Shown in pieces: positions 1 to 9,220 of a DNA stretch of 17,767 bases (its first letter is position 1; every line of letters starts with the position of its first letter). The notes under the pieces are model-generated. The model was not told the DNA's origin, did not search any database, and saw only the letters and a program-made list of their open reading frames with translations. The stretch lies in NCBI GenBank assembly GCA_958430865.1, contig CAUDNR010004275.1, positions 38,912 through 56,678 on the forward strand, given 5' to 3'. The position numbers and the translations under genes were made by a program. The DNA comes from Entrophospora sp. SA101. Its lineage: Eukaryota; Glomeromycota; Glomeromycetes; Entrophosporales; Entrophosporaceae.

Positions 1-75
1 ATACTCTTTAAATTTAATAAGTATACAGGTTTTAATTACATCAACATTGAAGGCAAAATTTTTTGTCCCACACTG
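1..75. mobile_element. Right end of a Tc1/mariner-like DNA transposon (partial)
   Basis: The window opens inside what looks like the terminus of a Tc1/mariner-type element. Positions 61-75 read TTTTGTCCCACACTG and are followed at once by TATATATA. Read inward on the minus strand, the end is CAGTGTGGGACAAAAA. This resembles the CAGT-type termini of Tc1/mariner elements, which insert at TA dinucleotides. The other terminus and any transposase lie outside the window, so the call rests only on this end and the adjoining TA. It is a different family from the MITE at 3535-4074, which shares only the first bases of the terminus. Confidence 0.45.
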
Positions 76-340
76 TATATATACACGTATCATGAAGGAA
101 TATTTTCATATTTGAGTGGATCATCTTAGTTCTAAGAATGACTCATTTTTCATGGATCAATAAAACGAACTTGAAAACATGGAGCATAACATTTATTTTT
201 ATGTTAACCAAAGACTCATGCATGATACATGATCAGGATAGATAAAATCAATTATGGATTCGTATAATTGTGTACTTTATAATTAATTTTAGTGTATAAT
301 TATTATCAAATGAAAATTCTACGCAAAAGCTTTTTATATT

Positions 341-530
341 GATATCAAAAATTAAACAATGATCGTGAGCTCTATCGTCAAATTGTGGATGACCTGCAAA
401 TCTAATTCTTTGATGTTCTTTTTCATCAATTGATCCACATAATCCCAAATTTGTAATATAACAACCACCTGCTTGCACAAGTATATTACCACTATGTAAA
501 TCTAAATCTTTTTCATGTATCTGTGTGTAA
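341..530 (-). pseudogene. Fragment of a fungal protein kinase with internal deletions
   Basis: On the minus strand the frame reads QIHEKDLDLHSGNIL, then YITNLGLCGSIDEKE, then AGHPQFDDRAHDHCLIFDI. I know this pattern from the large kinase family of arbuscular mycorrhizal fungi: catalytic loop HRDLHSGN, a DLGL in place of DFG, and later a segment like GxPPFxDRAHD. Here the catalytic loop lacks the IHR between KDL and DLHSGN. NLGL replaces DLGL. The activation segment, the APE motif and helix F are missing between KEHQRI and AGHPQF, roughly 30 residues. A stop codon lies 8 codons upstream of HEKDL. The piece is a broken relic and cannot encode an active kinase. Homology fades below about 341. 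Confidence 0.65.
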
Positions 531-559
531 AAGTCATTCTACGTACCAGCCTATGTATG

Positions 560-910
560 TTTCAAATTCAAGCACATTGTTAATATTATTGCGTGTTAAC
601 ATTACGCGTAGCTAACTTCAAAGTCAAAATTCAAATTAACAATTTGGTTTTTTTCATTTTATGAAAAGTAATAAAAGAAAAGAGACATTAAAGAGAATAC
701 ACGGAAAAAATAAGTAGTTTCATTATAATTATATATATTTGTTTAATTTCTAATTCAAATGATAACATTCGTAACTTCCAATGATAATTATTCTTCTTGT
801 GTCATTGCAATATACACACAATAATGATAATTATTTATTCATCCCGAGACACATTTTTGCATAATGTAACTTTTGATAAATCTATTTTATCATTATCATT
901 ATTGCTGGTG
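560..910. other. AT-rich intergenic DNA, no gene seen
   Basis: No frame of credible length or composition is visible on either strand. The stretch lies between the kinase relic and the 19-bp repeat block, and contains short repeated words such as AATGATAATTAT (781-792 and 823-834). It may belong to the same unidentified repeat element as the block that follows. Confidence 0.5.
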
Positions 911-1006
911 TTTTTACTTACGTCAAGCATTTTTACTTATGTCAAATGTTTTTGATTACGTCAAATGGTTTTACTTGTGTCAAGTGGTTTTACTTTAGTC
1001 AAATCG
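911..1006. repeat. Five-copy degenerate 19-bp tandem repeat
   Basis: Five units at 911-929, 930-948, 949-968, 969-987 and 988-1006 follow the pattern TTTTTACTTACGTCAARNR. The third unit is 20 bp. The GTCAA core is kept in all five, while the two bases before it vary (AC, AT, AC, GT, TA). Conservation of a short core in otherwise diverged units is what transposase- or factor-binding arrays often show, but no function can be assigned from the sequence alone. Confidence 0.75.
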
Positions 1007-1032
1007 TCAAAACGGCCCTAGTGAGAAACTAT

Positions 1033-1068
1033 CTTTAGTCAGTACTTTAGTTACGTCAATGACTAAAG
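1033..1068. repeat. Inverted repeat CTTTAGTC / GACTAAAG next to the 19-bp array
   Basis: CTTTAGTC at 1033-1040 is mirrored exactly by GACTAAAG at 1061-1068. The spacer itself contains ACTTTAG and ACGTCAA, the latter the core of the 19-bp array just upstream. Array plus palindrome look like one subterminal region of a repeat element whose limits I cannot fix. Confidence 0.6.
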
Positions 1069-1099
1069 TCAAAAGTTTCGTCATTTGGATCACTATATA

Positions 1100-1445
1100 T
1101 ATGTATCAACAATAAATGGAAACCCCGAGGTAAATTCACCATGAATCTTAAGCAATATTTACAATATCAGTCTGGTCAGATATATGCATGTCGCGTAGGA
1201 TTTCTATTCATAATACAAGCTCTTATTCGAATTTAACAAAGATAATATAAATTACAATAATTATATTTATAATCTACATTACTACATACTGGTTGCTAGT
1301 ACTATGACTTAAGAAAAATGCCTGCTACTAGTATTTATTATTATTATCACAATATATATAAGGGACTAAGGGAAAATAGATAAAAAAATTTTTAATCGGG
1401 TTGGGATTAGCAATGTGCATATCTTTTTTTGTCATTCAAATTATA
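1100..1445. other. AT-rich intergenic DNA, no gene seen
   Basis: The stretch contains short AT repeats and no convincing reading frame or RNA structure. It separates the 19-bp repeat block from the hexamer microsatellite and the hAT element. Confidence 0.5.
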
Positions 1446-1501
1446 TTATTAGTATCAGTGTTAGTGTTAGTATTAGTATTAGTATTAGTATTAGTATTAG
1501 T
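1446..1501. repeat. TTAGTR hexanucleotide microsatellite
   Basis: About nine consecutive six-base units of TTAGTA or TTAGTG, with one TATCAG variant near the start. The period equals that of the common TTAGGG telomere repeat, but the G-triplet is absent, so a simple microsatellite is the better reading. It lies directly outside the inferred left end of the hAT element. Confidence 0.75.
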
Positions 1502-1803
1502 TCAATGTAATTCGAATGCTCAAATTCATAATAATAATAATAATAATAACGAATAAAACAAATAATTCGAATAAACCTTATTTGGATAGAAACCTATTTA
1601 ATGCTTTCACATTTCTTTAAATGATAAAATAATCATGGCAATCTATTCTTTTACAACTAATATAAAAAGAATAGCTATCCTTTTGCATCTTCAACATAAT
1701 AATTAAAACTGATATTACAATAATATACACTTTTTTATTGCTTTTTTATTCCTCTCAACGCCTGATTTTTTTTTTTAATTCTCTCTCTATATAAACGTAT
1801 AAT

Positions 1804-3468
1804 AATGGATCAACAATCAAGAGTTTAGCGACCTCTATCAAGATGACTTTGATGGCATAAATCCTTATGTCCATCCCGATGAGTCTATTAGTCAAAATTT
1901 TAGTGATGTATAAGATAATAGCTGAGAAACATCTTCCATGAAACAAAAAGCCACCACAACTAGACTGAATCCCTTTGGTGAGTTAGAACAAAATGAACAC
2001 ACCACTAAATACCTTATTTGATGGTTAGTTTATGATCTACAACCTTTTACTGTAGTTGATAACCCCTATTTTAGAGCATTTATCAACTATATATTTCTGT
2101 CCACGTTACACTATTCTTGAAAGACATCAAGCAAAAGATTATATAATTGATACGTTCAATAACCAACAAATGAAATCATTAATGAACTTTGTCAAATTGA
2201 GTAAAGATATTCATTGACAACTGATATGTAGACTTCTATAAACAAGGAGGCCTTTTTGGGACCAACAATACATTATGTAGATTCAAATTGGTGTCTCTGT
2301 AATTTCCTTCTTGACATCATCCTTTTACTAATAGACATTCAGGAGTAAACATTGCACAAGAAATTCTGCATGTTTAAATAAATTCCATATTTCTGATAAG
2401 GTTATTGCGTTAACTACAGACAACAAATCTGCAATGTTGGTGTGTGGAAGAGAAATTGCTAATGCACTTGATACTGAAATTTTTTCAAAGACTTTTTCAC
2501 ATTATCGTTGTGCAGCACATGTTCTGAACTTAGGTGTGAAGCAAGGGTTAGAATTAGTTAGTAATTCAGTTGATAAAGTATGTGAATTAATGATCAAAAT
2601 TAAAGATTCAACTTGCCTTTGTGATGAACTTTGCGGTTTGTGTGTTTAAAAAGAATTAATTATCGCAAACCTATTTTGAATGTGAAAACCCACTGGAACT
2701 CAACTTATTATATGTTAAAGCGTTTAGAACAACTTCAGCCAGCATTAGTTTTACTCACTGCAGATTATCAGTCTGTCAAAGACCTTTACCCAAATGGAAA
2801 TTGTTGGATTATAATTAAGGATATTCTCATAGTCCTTGAGCCCTTAGAAAAGGCCACTATACACCTCTCGGTATCATCTTATCTACCATGGGTGATTTTC
2901 GTTTTATTTTTGGGAGCATCTATATGAATGTTCAGGAAAAGAAAATTTTTTACACATATGAGGTAACAGCTTCAATACTTCAAAAAATTGCAGAATATTA
3001 GAATATCATTTTTCAATTACCTCAATTTAGATTCCCGAACCAAGCTCTCTTTTTTTTTTTCAAAAGAGTCAAGCAAGCACTTATGGCACACATTCAAACC
3101 ATTTTTGAAACGTATCAGCAACACTCTTCCATAACATCTACTAAAAGAAAAATGTCAACATGACACTCGCCAATATTTCACTCAACTTCAACATGGCGGG
3201 ACAAATCTCTTCAACATCTATAGTATCAGAACTGGATCACTATCTTGCCCTACTGGTAGATGTAGAAACAGATCCTCTTTTATGGTGGTAAGCACATGCT
3301 AGAGAGTACTCAATTGTAAATGATGTGGCACAAGATTATCTTACGATTCAAGCAACTAGTGTTCCATCAGAACAGGCATTCTCAGTTGCTGGAAATACAA
3401 TTAGTAAAATACGGAATCGTTTGTTGCCAGAAACTGAAAGAGCATGTTTGTGTTTAAAGGCTGGATAA
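1804..3468 (+). pseudogene. hAT transposase, inactivated by stops and frameshifts
   Basis: Reading across frames gives a recognisable hAT transposase. In order: DLQPFTVVDNPYFRAFINYI (about 2034-2093); a decayed TTD (first catalytic Asp region, about 2218); LTTDNKSAML (second Asp, about 2413-2442); CAAHVLNLGVKQGL with its C-x2-H (about 2512-2553); KTHWNSTYYMLKRL (about 2683-2724). The C-terminal dimerisation domain follows at 3226-3465 with TSVPSEQAFSVAGN and RNRLLPE, ending at TAA 3466-3468. Frame changes near 2640-2660 and 2885, and in-frame stops such as TAA 3289-3291 after LLWW and TAG near 3000, make it non-functional. No BED zinc finger is visible before DLQPF, so the N-terminus is absent or unrecognisable. 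Any activity would have to be supplied in trans. Confidence 0.9.
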
Positions 3469-3534
3469 CAAATAAAATAGGAGATTAAAGTGTAGAAGTT
3501 TTAACATACATACACACACACATATATATATATA

Positions 3535-4074
3535 CAGTGTGTTAAGAAAAAAAATGGCCCGTAAATGATTTTCTAAAAAAAAGAACCCCAAAACTCAAAG
3601 CCACATTATAAAAATTATATCAGATGATCGAGAGATTTTAAATTTCGAAGCATATTATTATGTAGATTTTAGAGCAATGATTAAAATATTTTACTTTAAA
3701 ATTTTTCTTTTCAAAAATGATCGAATTTCTTTTATTTTTAATTGAGGAAGTTCTAGAAAATATTAATATGGATTCATATAATTTTATACCTATAATCCTC
3801 AGAATTTAAACTACAAATTGACACATTTTTTTGTATAATTATTATGTGTGTTTTGTGTTAGAGCAATTGTTAAAAATAATTCCATGTTAAAATTTCAGAC
3901 AAAAATTTGAAAAGAAGATGTGGTTTGACCTTACAAAAAATTGGCAATATCATTTTGTAGCAAGTTTTTTTTTATTCAATAAAGTAATTGATTCTTTTAA
4001 ACGAATCTAATTTTATTTAATTTATCTTGTGTGTTTGTTGAGTAATTCGACTTTTTTTTTTCTTTAACACACTG
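3535..4074. mobile_element. 540-bp Tc1/mariner-type MITE inserted in the hAT element
   Basis: The left end reads CAGTGTGTTAAGAAAAAAAA. The right end, complemented, reads CAGTGTGTTAAAGAAAAAAA. The ends match for 11 bases and then differ by one inserted A in an A-run. Both ends are flanked by TA (3533-3534 and 4075-4076), the target duplication expected for Tc1/mariner elements. The interior holds no long reading frame, so this is a non-autonomous element depending on a transposase elsewhere. It lies between the hAT stop codon and the hAT right subterminal region and therefore inserted after the hAT element was in place. Confidence 0.8.
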
Positions 4075-4230
4075 TATATTAATATGTATCATTATGGAAT
4101 TATCATGTTACAGTTTCACGTGATATAATAATCTGGCCAATAAGCATAGGGACGCAGTTTTCACAAAAACCGCCTCATTCCTAATCATAATTCGAATTAT
4201 TTATTCGTTTTACAATCGAATTATCCGAAT

Positions 4231-4746
4231 GGAAACCTGGCTGAAACTATAGTTAAAATCATTCCGAAACTGTTTTGGCATTTCAGCACTATAGATGAGG
4301 TTTTAGATTCGGCATCATGCTAAACAGGTTTTGGCGGCAACCTCAACTATACATGGACGATATTTTGCAGTATGTAATAGTAAGAGTTTACCTTTCGAAA
4401 TCAATCATATTTGAAGTGGAGATTGGACTGCATATAAGGAAGCAGTGTTTTGTACTCTTTTACAGTTACGACCATTAGCATTTTTTAGCGGTGTATTCTA
4501 TTGATTTACTACACATCATCTAATGGCACATATCATCGAACAAAATATTCACTTGTTTATGTGGAAAATTTTCATTCTTCATTACACCACCTTCAAACAA
4601 ATTAAGTTAAAATCGTTGATCAATCACATGGTAACTAATGTATTTAATTGCCGATCCGCGCGACATGAGTAATGTATGGCGAATACTTAATATAGTATAA
4701 TCGACTTGAGAAAAAAATAAGCCTCGTTTCAACAAATCCATGGGGC

Positions 4747-4748
<2 letters not shown>
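4231..4748. other. No gene identified; weak open stretches only
   Basis: Plus-strand frames between about 4335 and 4500 give short open pieces containing GDWTAYKEAVFCTLLQLRPL, interrupted by TGA codons. The composition is slightly more protein-like than the surroundings, so a very old gene relic is possible. I cannot match it to a family and do not call it. Confidence 0.3.

Positions 4749-4750
<2 letters not shown>

Positions 4751-4815
<65 letters not shown>
4751..4815. repeat. (ATT)n microsatellite, about 21 copies
   Basis: A near-perfect ATT triplet run followed by a slightly degenerate ATCATTATTAT tail. Read on the minus strand it yields a poly-Asn stretch, but the frame around it has no recognisable protein sequence, so I treat it as a simple repeat. 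Confidence 0.95.
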
Positions 4816-4859
4816 CATTATTATATTTGTTTCTCAACAAATTTTTAAATGTAGATCAA

Positions 4860-6400
4860 AAATTCGTTCTAATAAAGTAATATCCGTTATATCAGCAAAA
4901 TTATTTTCCTAAACCGTTTCTCTAAACTAATTTCGAATGGGTTTTTAGTATGTCAACACTATTAGTGTTAGTAAATCATGAATAATAAATTCGAGACATT
5001 AACTATTATTATTATTATTATTACAGTTTCAACGGATTATCATGTTACAACGAATTTTTGCTGCAGATATGAAATTCGTTGAAATGCGATAATTATTTTT
5101 ATTTTTCATATTAATATTAAACTGGAATGTGATTTTTTAGTTGACGTGAAAATTAACTATGAATATTAAGTTAATTAAATTCGTTTATACAAATTTAAAT
5201 AATAAACAAGACTCTGTTCTCGGATTTTCTTCCTTGACTATAACTGAGAAACTGTGAAATAAATAAAAATTAATATTTGCCAAAGTAAATTCATTTTAGT
5301 CGCGTTTTGTAGTCAAAATAAAATGTCTAAAATATGATATGTCAATATGTCACTGAAATTGTCCATCGCACGCCCAATATCGATGTTATCGGGCAATCAC
5401 TATTAAGCTATTCTTTCAAACGTCATTGTTTTATTAAAGTTTAGTTATATGCTCGCTTTACATTTTTTCTTTTATTTTATATGCCAAAAAGAAAGGTATT
5501 ATTTATTTATTTTTCTATTCTAATATACTAACAATATATTTATTATTTATTCATTCTCAATATCTCCAATATTATTTACTATCACAATGAAATGATGGAA
5601 ATGTATATAACATATTTGAATAATTAATAATAAATAATATAATAAATATCAATTATATTGATACAAAATTGTTTGCCCGATAACTCCTTGCAATACTCAC
5701 AATTTGGCAGATCCTTCACTGATTTCATTCACATACCAATTAAGGAAAATGTTTCACAGTCCTCCCATATAATGAAATAAAATTAGATTTTTTTTTGACA
5801 AAAGAACAGTAATATAATCTATTGGAGCTTTTAATATATTGGAATGGAAAAACAATTATTGATAGATCAGGTAAGCAAAGAAAACCAAAATAAAAAATCC
5901 CATGCAAACTTCCAACATTGGATATTGTTGCTGACATTAAATGTTTCTATTAGTCTCTCCCTCCAAATATCTCCTCCTCACACTCTGGGTTGTATTTTAG
6001 CACGTGAGCATTCATATCATTACGAATGCTTTTTATTAATGTCACACAGAAGTAATTTTCTAACATAAGAGATTGATTATTGATGAAAGAGAAGATCATG
6101 AATGAAATCAAAACAAATGGTGAAAAAATATTTCTTTGGATTATAATCATTTATTATTTCTATAATTATTTCTATTACCCTTTTTTTGATTTTTAATAAT
6201 ACAATGCACTCTCCCATTATGATAACATTTTTCAAAAGCAAGAGTTTATGAATATAAATTTATTCCCATTATATATAATGACATTAATTTGTCCAAAAAG
6301 GTAATAAAAAATATATAAAATCTTTGAAAAATGAACAAAAAAGTATTTATTCTACTATATTTTTTTTTCCAAACAAATGTCTAATTAACAAATCTAGAAA
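4860..6400. other. AT-rich intergenic DNA without a supported gene
   Basis: The stretch contains a short ATT run (about 5004-5022), a perfect 10-bp inverted repeat CAACGAATTT (5048-5057) / AAATTCGTTG (5072-5081), and many AT-only tracts. Short frames exist on both strands. The most protein-like is a 34-codon minus-strand frame from ATG 5728 with the piece LPNCEYCKELSGKQFC, which is too short and isolated to call. The last few hundred bases before 6408 would be the 3' region of the downstream minus-strand kinase gene. Confidence 0.5.
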
Positions 6401-6407
6401 TTTCTAT

Positions 6408-8214
6408 TTAAATATCCAGGTGCCAATCAATATGTGAATGGTGATTATCAGATTTCTGTCCGTCAACTGAACAAAATTCAATACTTTTAAACCATTCATC
6501 ATCTAACAATTCCTTAATAGTTATACGTTTATTTATATTTAGTTCAATTATTTTACTGATGGTAGGCCTTGATTCAATTGGTAGTTTATTGAGTAGATTA
6601 TTTGGCTTTTTTAGAAATGCTCTGAAAGAAGAATCTTCATCTGATTTTGCTATTAGCCAAGGAAATTTGCCCACATAAATACAAAAATATATTATACCCA
6701 GAGCCCAAATATCAGCTAATCTTGGGTCGTATAATACGTTTTGATTGTGTGACTCAGGATTTATATACGGATCACTTCCATATGGGCCTTTAATTAATTT
6801 GAAGAGAGAAAGAAAAAAACAAAATATATTAATATATGATAAGCAAGTGGAAAAATCAATTTTTCACCCATTAACTTAATTTATAAAAATTCCTACCTTT
6901 TGTCAAGATGATTCTCTCACTGAATGGATTTTTGAATACAACCGAACATCCAAAATCAATAATTTTTATAATATTATTTTCATCCATTACAATATTGTCC
7001 AATTTTAAATCTCTATGAGCAATTCCCATCTCATGCAAATAATTTACGCCATTAACAATTTGAACAAAACAACAATTAATTTCAGCCTTTGACATTTTTT
7101 GTGACATTACGATATCAAAGAAATCACAAGGAGCATATTCCATTATTTGATAGAATTGATTGTTATTATCGTTTCCCTTGATAATATCAAACGTTTTGAT
7201 TATATTTTGGTGATCAAGTGTTGATGCGATGCAAAATTCTGTCAAGATTTTCTTGACGTAACGTTTTTCAGATTCTTCTGGTTGACATTTTGTAAATTGT
7301 TTTATGGCAAATATTTTATTGTCTTCAGTGGTAGTGATCAAATGTACTTTACCACCAACTCCTTCGCCTATCATTCTATCAAATTTCAAATCATTATATT
7401 TTGATTTTTTTGGAAAATTTGTTGCTAGGTGTGATTTTGATGATTTCGGCGAATTGAATGACGAGGATGTTGAGAATGTTGAGAATGTTGAGAATGTTGA
7501 AAATTTGTTGTTACAATTTTTAATTGAAGAATTGTTTTTTAGTAAATGTTTTAAATTTTTAAAAATTTTTATACGTTTTGTGGTAAACGATGATGGTGGC
7601 GGTGGAAAATGATTAAAGATGAATTGAGCGGGAATTATTGAATCCTTTTGATTAAATGATGAAGAAATATTACTTGCAGCAGTTGAAGATTCAGAAGTTG
7701 TTGTGACTTGTGAAATTGGTTCCAAGAATGATGAAGGTGACGATAAATAAAAATTACTACCATTTTTATCACTTTTATTACTGTTATTGTTGTTTTTGTT
7801 GTTTTTATTTTGACATTTAGCGTAAATGTTATATTTAAGGTTTGGTAAAGATAAACGTTTTGAATTTTTGAAAAATTTCTTTGAAGATTTTAATTTTGTG
7901 TTTTTGTTATTAATAGAATAAGAAGATAAAGTAGATAGAGATGAATTGGAAGAAGTAAAACAAGGAGAAATTGTTAAAGGTGAAGCATTAATTATATTGT
8001 TATTATCAGCAGTATTATTATTATTAAATGAAGACGACGATGATAAATGGTCAAAAGTAATGGTAGTATCATTATTCTCGCTAATCCAATTTTCTTTTAT
8101 TAATAAATTTTCGTTATAACTATCATCATCATTATTTTGTATTATTATCATTGGAGAATTTTTTTGTATTTTATTATTAAACTTTTCTTCTTGTTTGAAA
8201 TTGTCAAGTTCCAT
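6408..8214 (-). CDS. Ser/Thr protein kinase, Hal/Sat4-like, two exons, 565 aa
   Basis: Exon 1 is 8214-6897 and exon 2 is 6787-6408. The 109-bp intron starts GTAGGA and ends AAAG, and splits a Gly codon. The start has a good ACCATGG context. Residues 1 to about 270 are Asn/Ser-rich and low complexity, with an FST triplet repeat. The kinase domain runs from about 273 to 545: glycine loop GEGVGGKV (283-290), AIK Lys 305, helix-C Glu 326, HRDLKLDN (400-407), DFG (420-422), GSDPYINPE (443-451) and DIWALG (465-470). The pieces EFCIAS, MEYAPCDFFDIVMS and INCCF are typical of the fungal Hal4/Hal5/Sat4/Npr1 group, which in yeast controls stability of plasma-membrane ion and nutrient transporters. All catalytic residues are present. 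The APE motif has Asn in place of Ala. Role and partners here are inferred from the family. Confidence 0.87.
7471..7502 (-). repeat. 9-bp coding minisatellite (FST repeat) in the kinase N-terminus
   Basis: Tandem 9-bp units of GTTGAGAAT on the plus strand encode repeated Phe-Ser-Thr on the minus strand. There are three clean copies plus degenerate edges. The length is a multiple of three, so copy changes would alter the disordered N-terminus without shifting the frame. Confidence 0.8.
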
Positions 8215-8700
8215 GGTTAAAATATAATGATTTATTAAAGATGATTTATTTAAAGATGATTTTTGTTTTTTTTTTAGTATTTACAAAAAATTACAGTCGT
8301 TTTTTTTTTTTTTGGGAGAAAATGTTATTTTATGCTCTTTATACTTTTTTATTTTATATTTTTTTTATTTATTATTAATATAAATTTTTTCATTATCTAA
8401 ATGTAGATGCATACATACCAAAACTCTTTGTTATCAAGATTTTTTTGTTTATAAATGAAAATAAAAATGCCGGATTTAATCTATACCAAAAAACTAAAAA
8501 TATGATTGTTAGTATGATATTAATATATTAATTAATGTTGATTGATGAATATTATTCCGGCCAAACCGTAGCATTCATTTATTTTGGTTGGCTCAGCCTC
8601 TTTATTGTAGTTATTATTAATCAATATTTATTATTAATATATATATATTTAACCAATATAATTAAAGATATTAATTAATTGTCCGTCGGTAATATTAATA
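8215..8700. other. Upstream region of the kinase gene; small hydrophobic ORF unresolved
   Basis: AT-rich DNA with T-runs directly upstream of the minus-strand kinase start, so it should hold that gene's promoter, though no single TATA element stands out. On the plus strand an ATG at 8535 opens 47 codons to TAA 8676-8678, with a hydrophobic core (about residues 11-40, for example GQTVAFIYFGWLSLFIV). It could be a small membrane peptide, a 5' exon or chance. I do not recognise it. Confidence 0.35.
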
Positions 8701-8701
8701 A

Positions 8702-9034
8702 ACCGAAAATTGTAAACAGAACACAAGCGCACGTTTTTTTTTGACATTAACAAATCAGGGATTATTTGTATTGAAATATATTAATAATAATAAACAATTG
8801 AAAATTTTTCGTCGATGGGTTGCATGTGGTATTGAATGGAAATGGCAATTATTAATTCCTCGGGTCATAATTATTCATTTATTAGGCAGAGTAAAAACTG
8901 CACTGTGGATTAAAGTTATCTCTCATCTATTACTATCGGTAAAACTTTATTTTTATTTTTCTTTCCTATATTATATATTAAAAATTTAAAATTCTTAATT
9001 CTAGCAATTCATTAAATCTGGTAAAAAATTATGA
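8702..9034 (+). pseudogene. Possible C-terminal fragment of an M1 aminopeptidase / LTA4 hydrolase-like protein
   Basis: A plus-strand frame open from 8702 continues to 8938. A candidate 66-bp intron (GTAAAA...TTCTAG, 8939-9004) would join it in phase to a short exon ending at TGA 9032-9034. The pieces YINNNKQLKIFRRW, IEWKWQLLIP and LLGRVKTALW resemble the order FRW...KW..IP....GRMKF in the helical C-terminal domain of leukotriene A4 hydrolase-type aminopeptidases. That comparison is from memory and covers only about 50 residues. There is no in-frame ATG, the HEXXH zinc site is absent, and the expected PLF/PLY after GRMKF is not kept. I favour a gene relic. The last 30 bases overlap a candidate exon on the opposite strand, so at most one is likely right there. 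Confidence 0.3.
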
Positions 9035-9163
9035 TAAATTTCATTTCCCATAATATGCGAAATCAAGTTTAGTTTTGTGATACCAACGGGGTATGGACAA
9101 TAGAAACGTGACCAACGTCCCTGAGGACGAATTTGAGTTAATGGCACCCCTATATTGAATTCA
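9000..9163 (-). CDS. Possible last exon of an unrecognised minus-strand gene
   Basis: On the minus strand a pyrimidine-rich run ends in TTGCAG (9169-9164) and looks like a splice acceptor. The frame after it is open for about 54 codons to the TAG ending near 9002. It contains GVPLTQIRPQGRWSRFYC, PYPVGITKLNLISH and HNFLPDLMNC. Base composition is less AT-rich than the flanks, as in coding DNA of this window. No upstream exon could be joined with confidence: a tandem duplication occupies 9220-9480, and open minus-strand pieces beyond it do not link cleanly. No family recognised. It may equally be a relic. Confidence 0.25.
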
Positions 9164-9220
9164 CTGCAAGGAATAATAATAAACAATATATATATATAAT
9201 AATAAAAAATTAATAAAATA

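Larger units (their letters stand above)
1503..4230 (+). mobile_element. Decayed hAT-family DNA transposon (inferred limits)
   Basis: A transposase relic (1804-3468) is flanked by inverted sequence similarity. On the left, AACGAATAAA then AATAATTCGAAT lies at 1548-1572. On the right, the complement of 4190-4209 reads AACGAATAAATAATTCGAA. Further out, TAATTCGAATG on the left (about 1508-1518) matches TAATTCGATTG in the complement of 4213-4223. ATTCGAAT-rich subterminal regions are familiar in fungal hAT elements. I did not find a matching 8-bp target duplication, so the outer limits are estimates. The element carries a younger MITE at 3535-4074. Confidence 0.6.

Noticed and set aside
1755..1946. 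Minus-strand 63-codon frame at the start of the hAT relic
   Set aside because: The plus strand here gives the acidic N-terminal remnant of the transposase. The minus frame has no family signature.
4607..4840. Minus-strand 77-codon frame with poly-Asn
   Set aside because: The length comes from an ATT microsatellite. The remaining residues show no recognisable motif and the flanks are AT-rich non-coding DNA.
5385..5684. Pair GTTATCGGGCAA (5385-5396) and TTGCCCGATAAC (5673-5684) as ends of a 300-bp element
   Set aside because: A 12-base match is expected several times by chance in a window this long. The outer bases diverge at once and no target duplication is seen.
5740..6150. Overlapping frames of 65-74 codons on both strands, one with a good GTAAGC donor after MEKQLLIDQ
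   Set aside because: No downstream exon continues sensibly, the frames overlap each other on opposite strands, and none has a recognisable domain.
7304..7612. Plus-strand 102-codon frame opposite the kinase
   Set aside because: It is the antisense shadow of the kinase exon, including the complement of the FST minisatellite.
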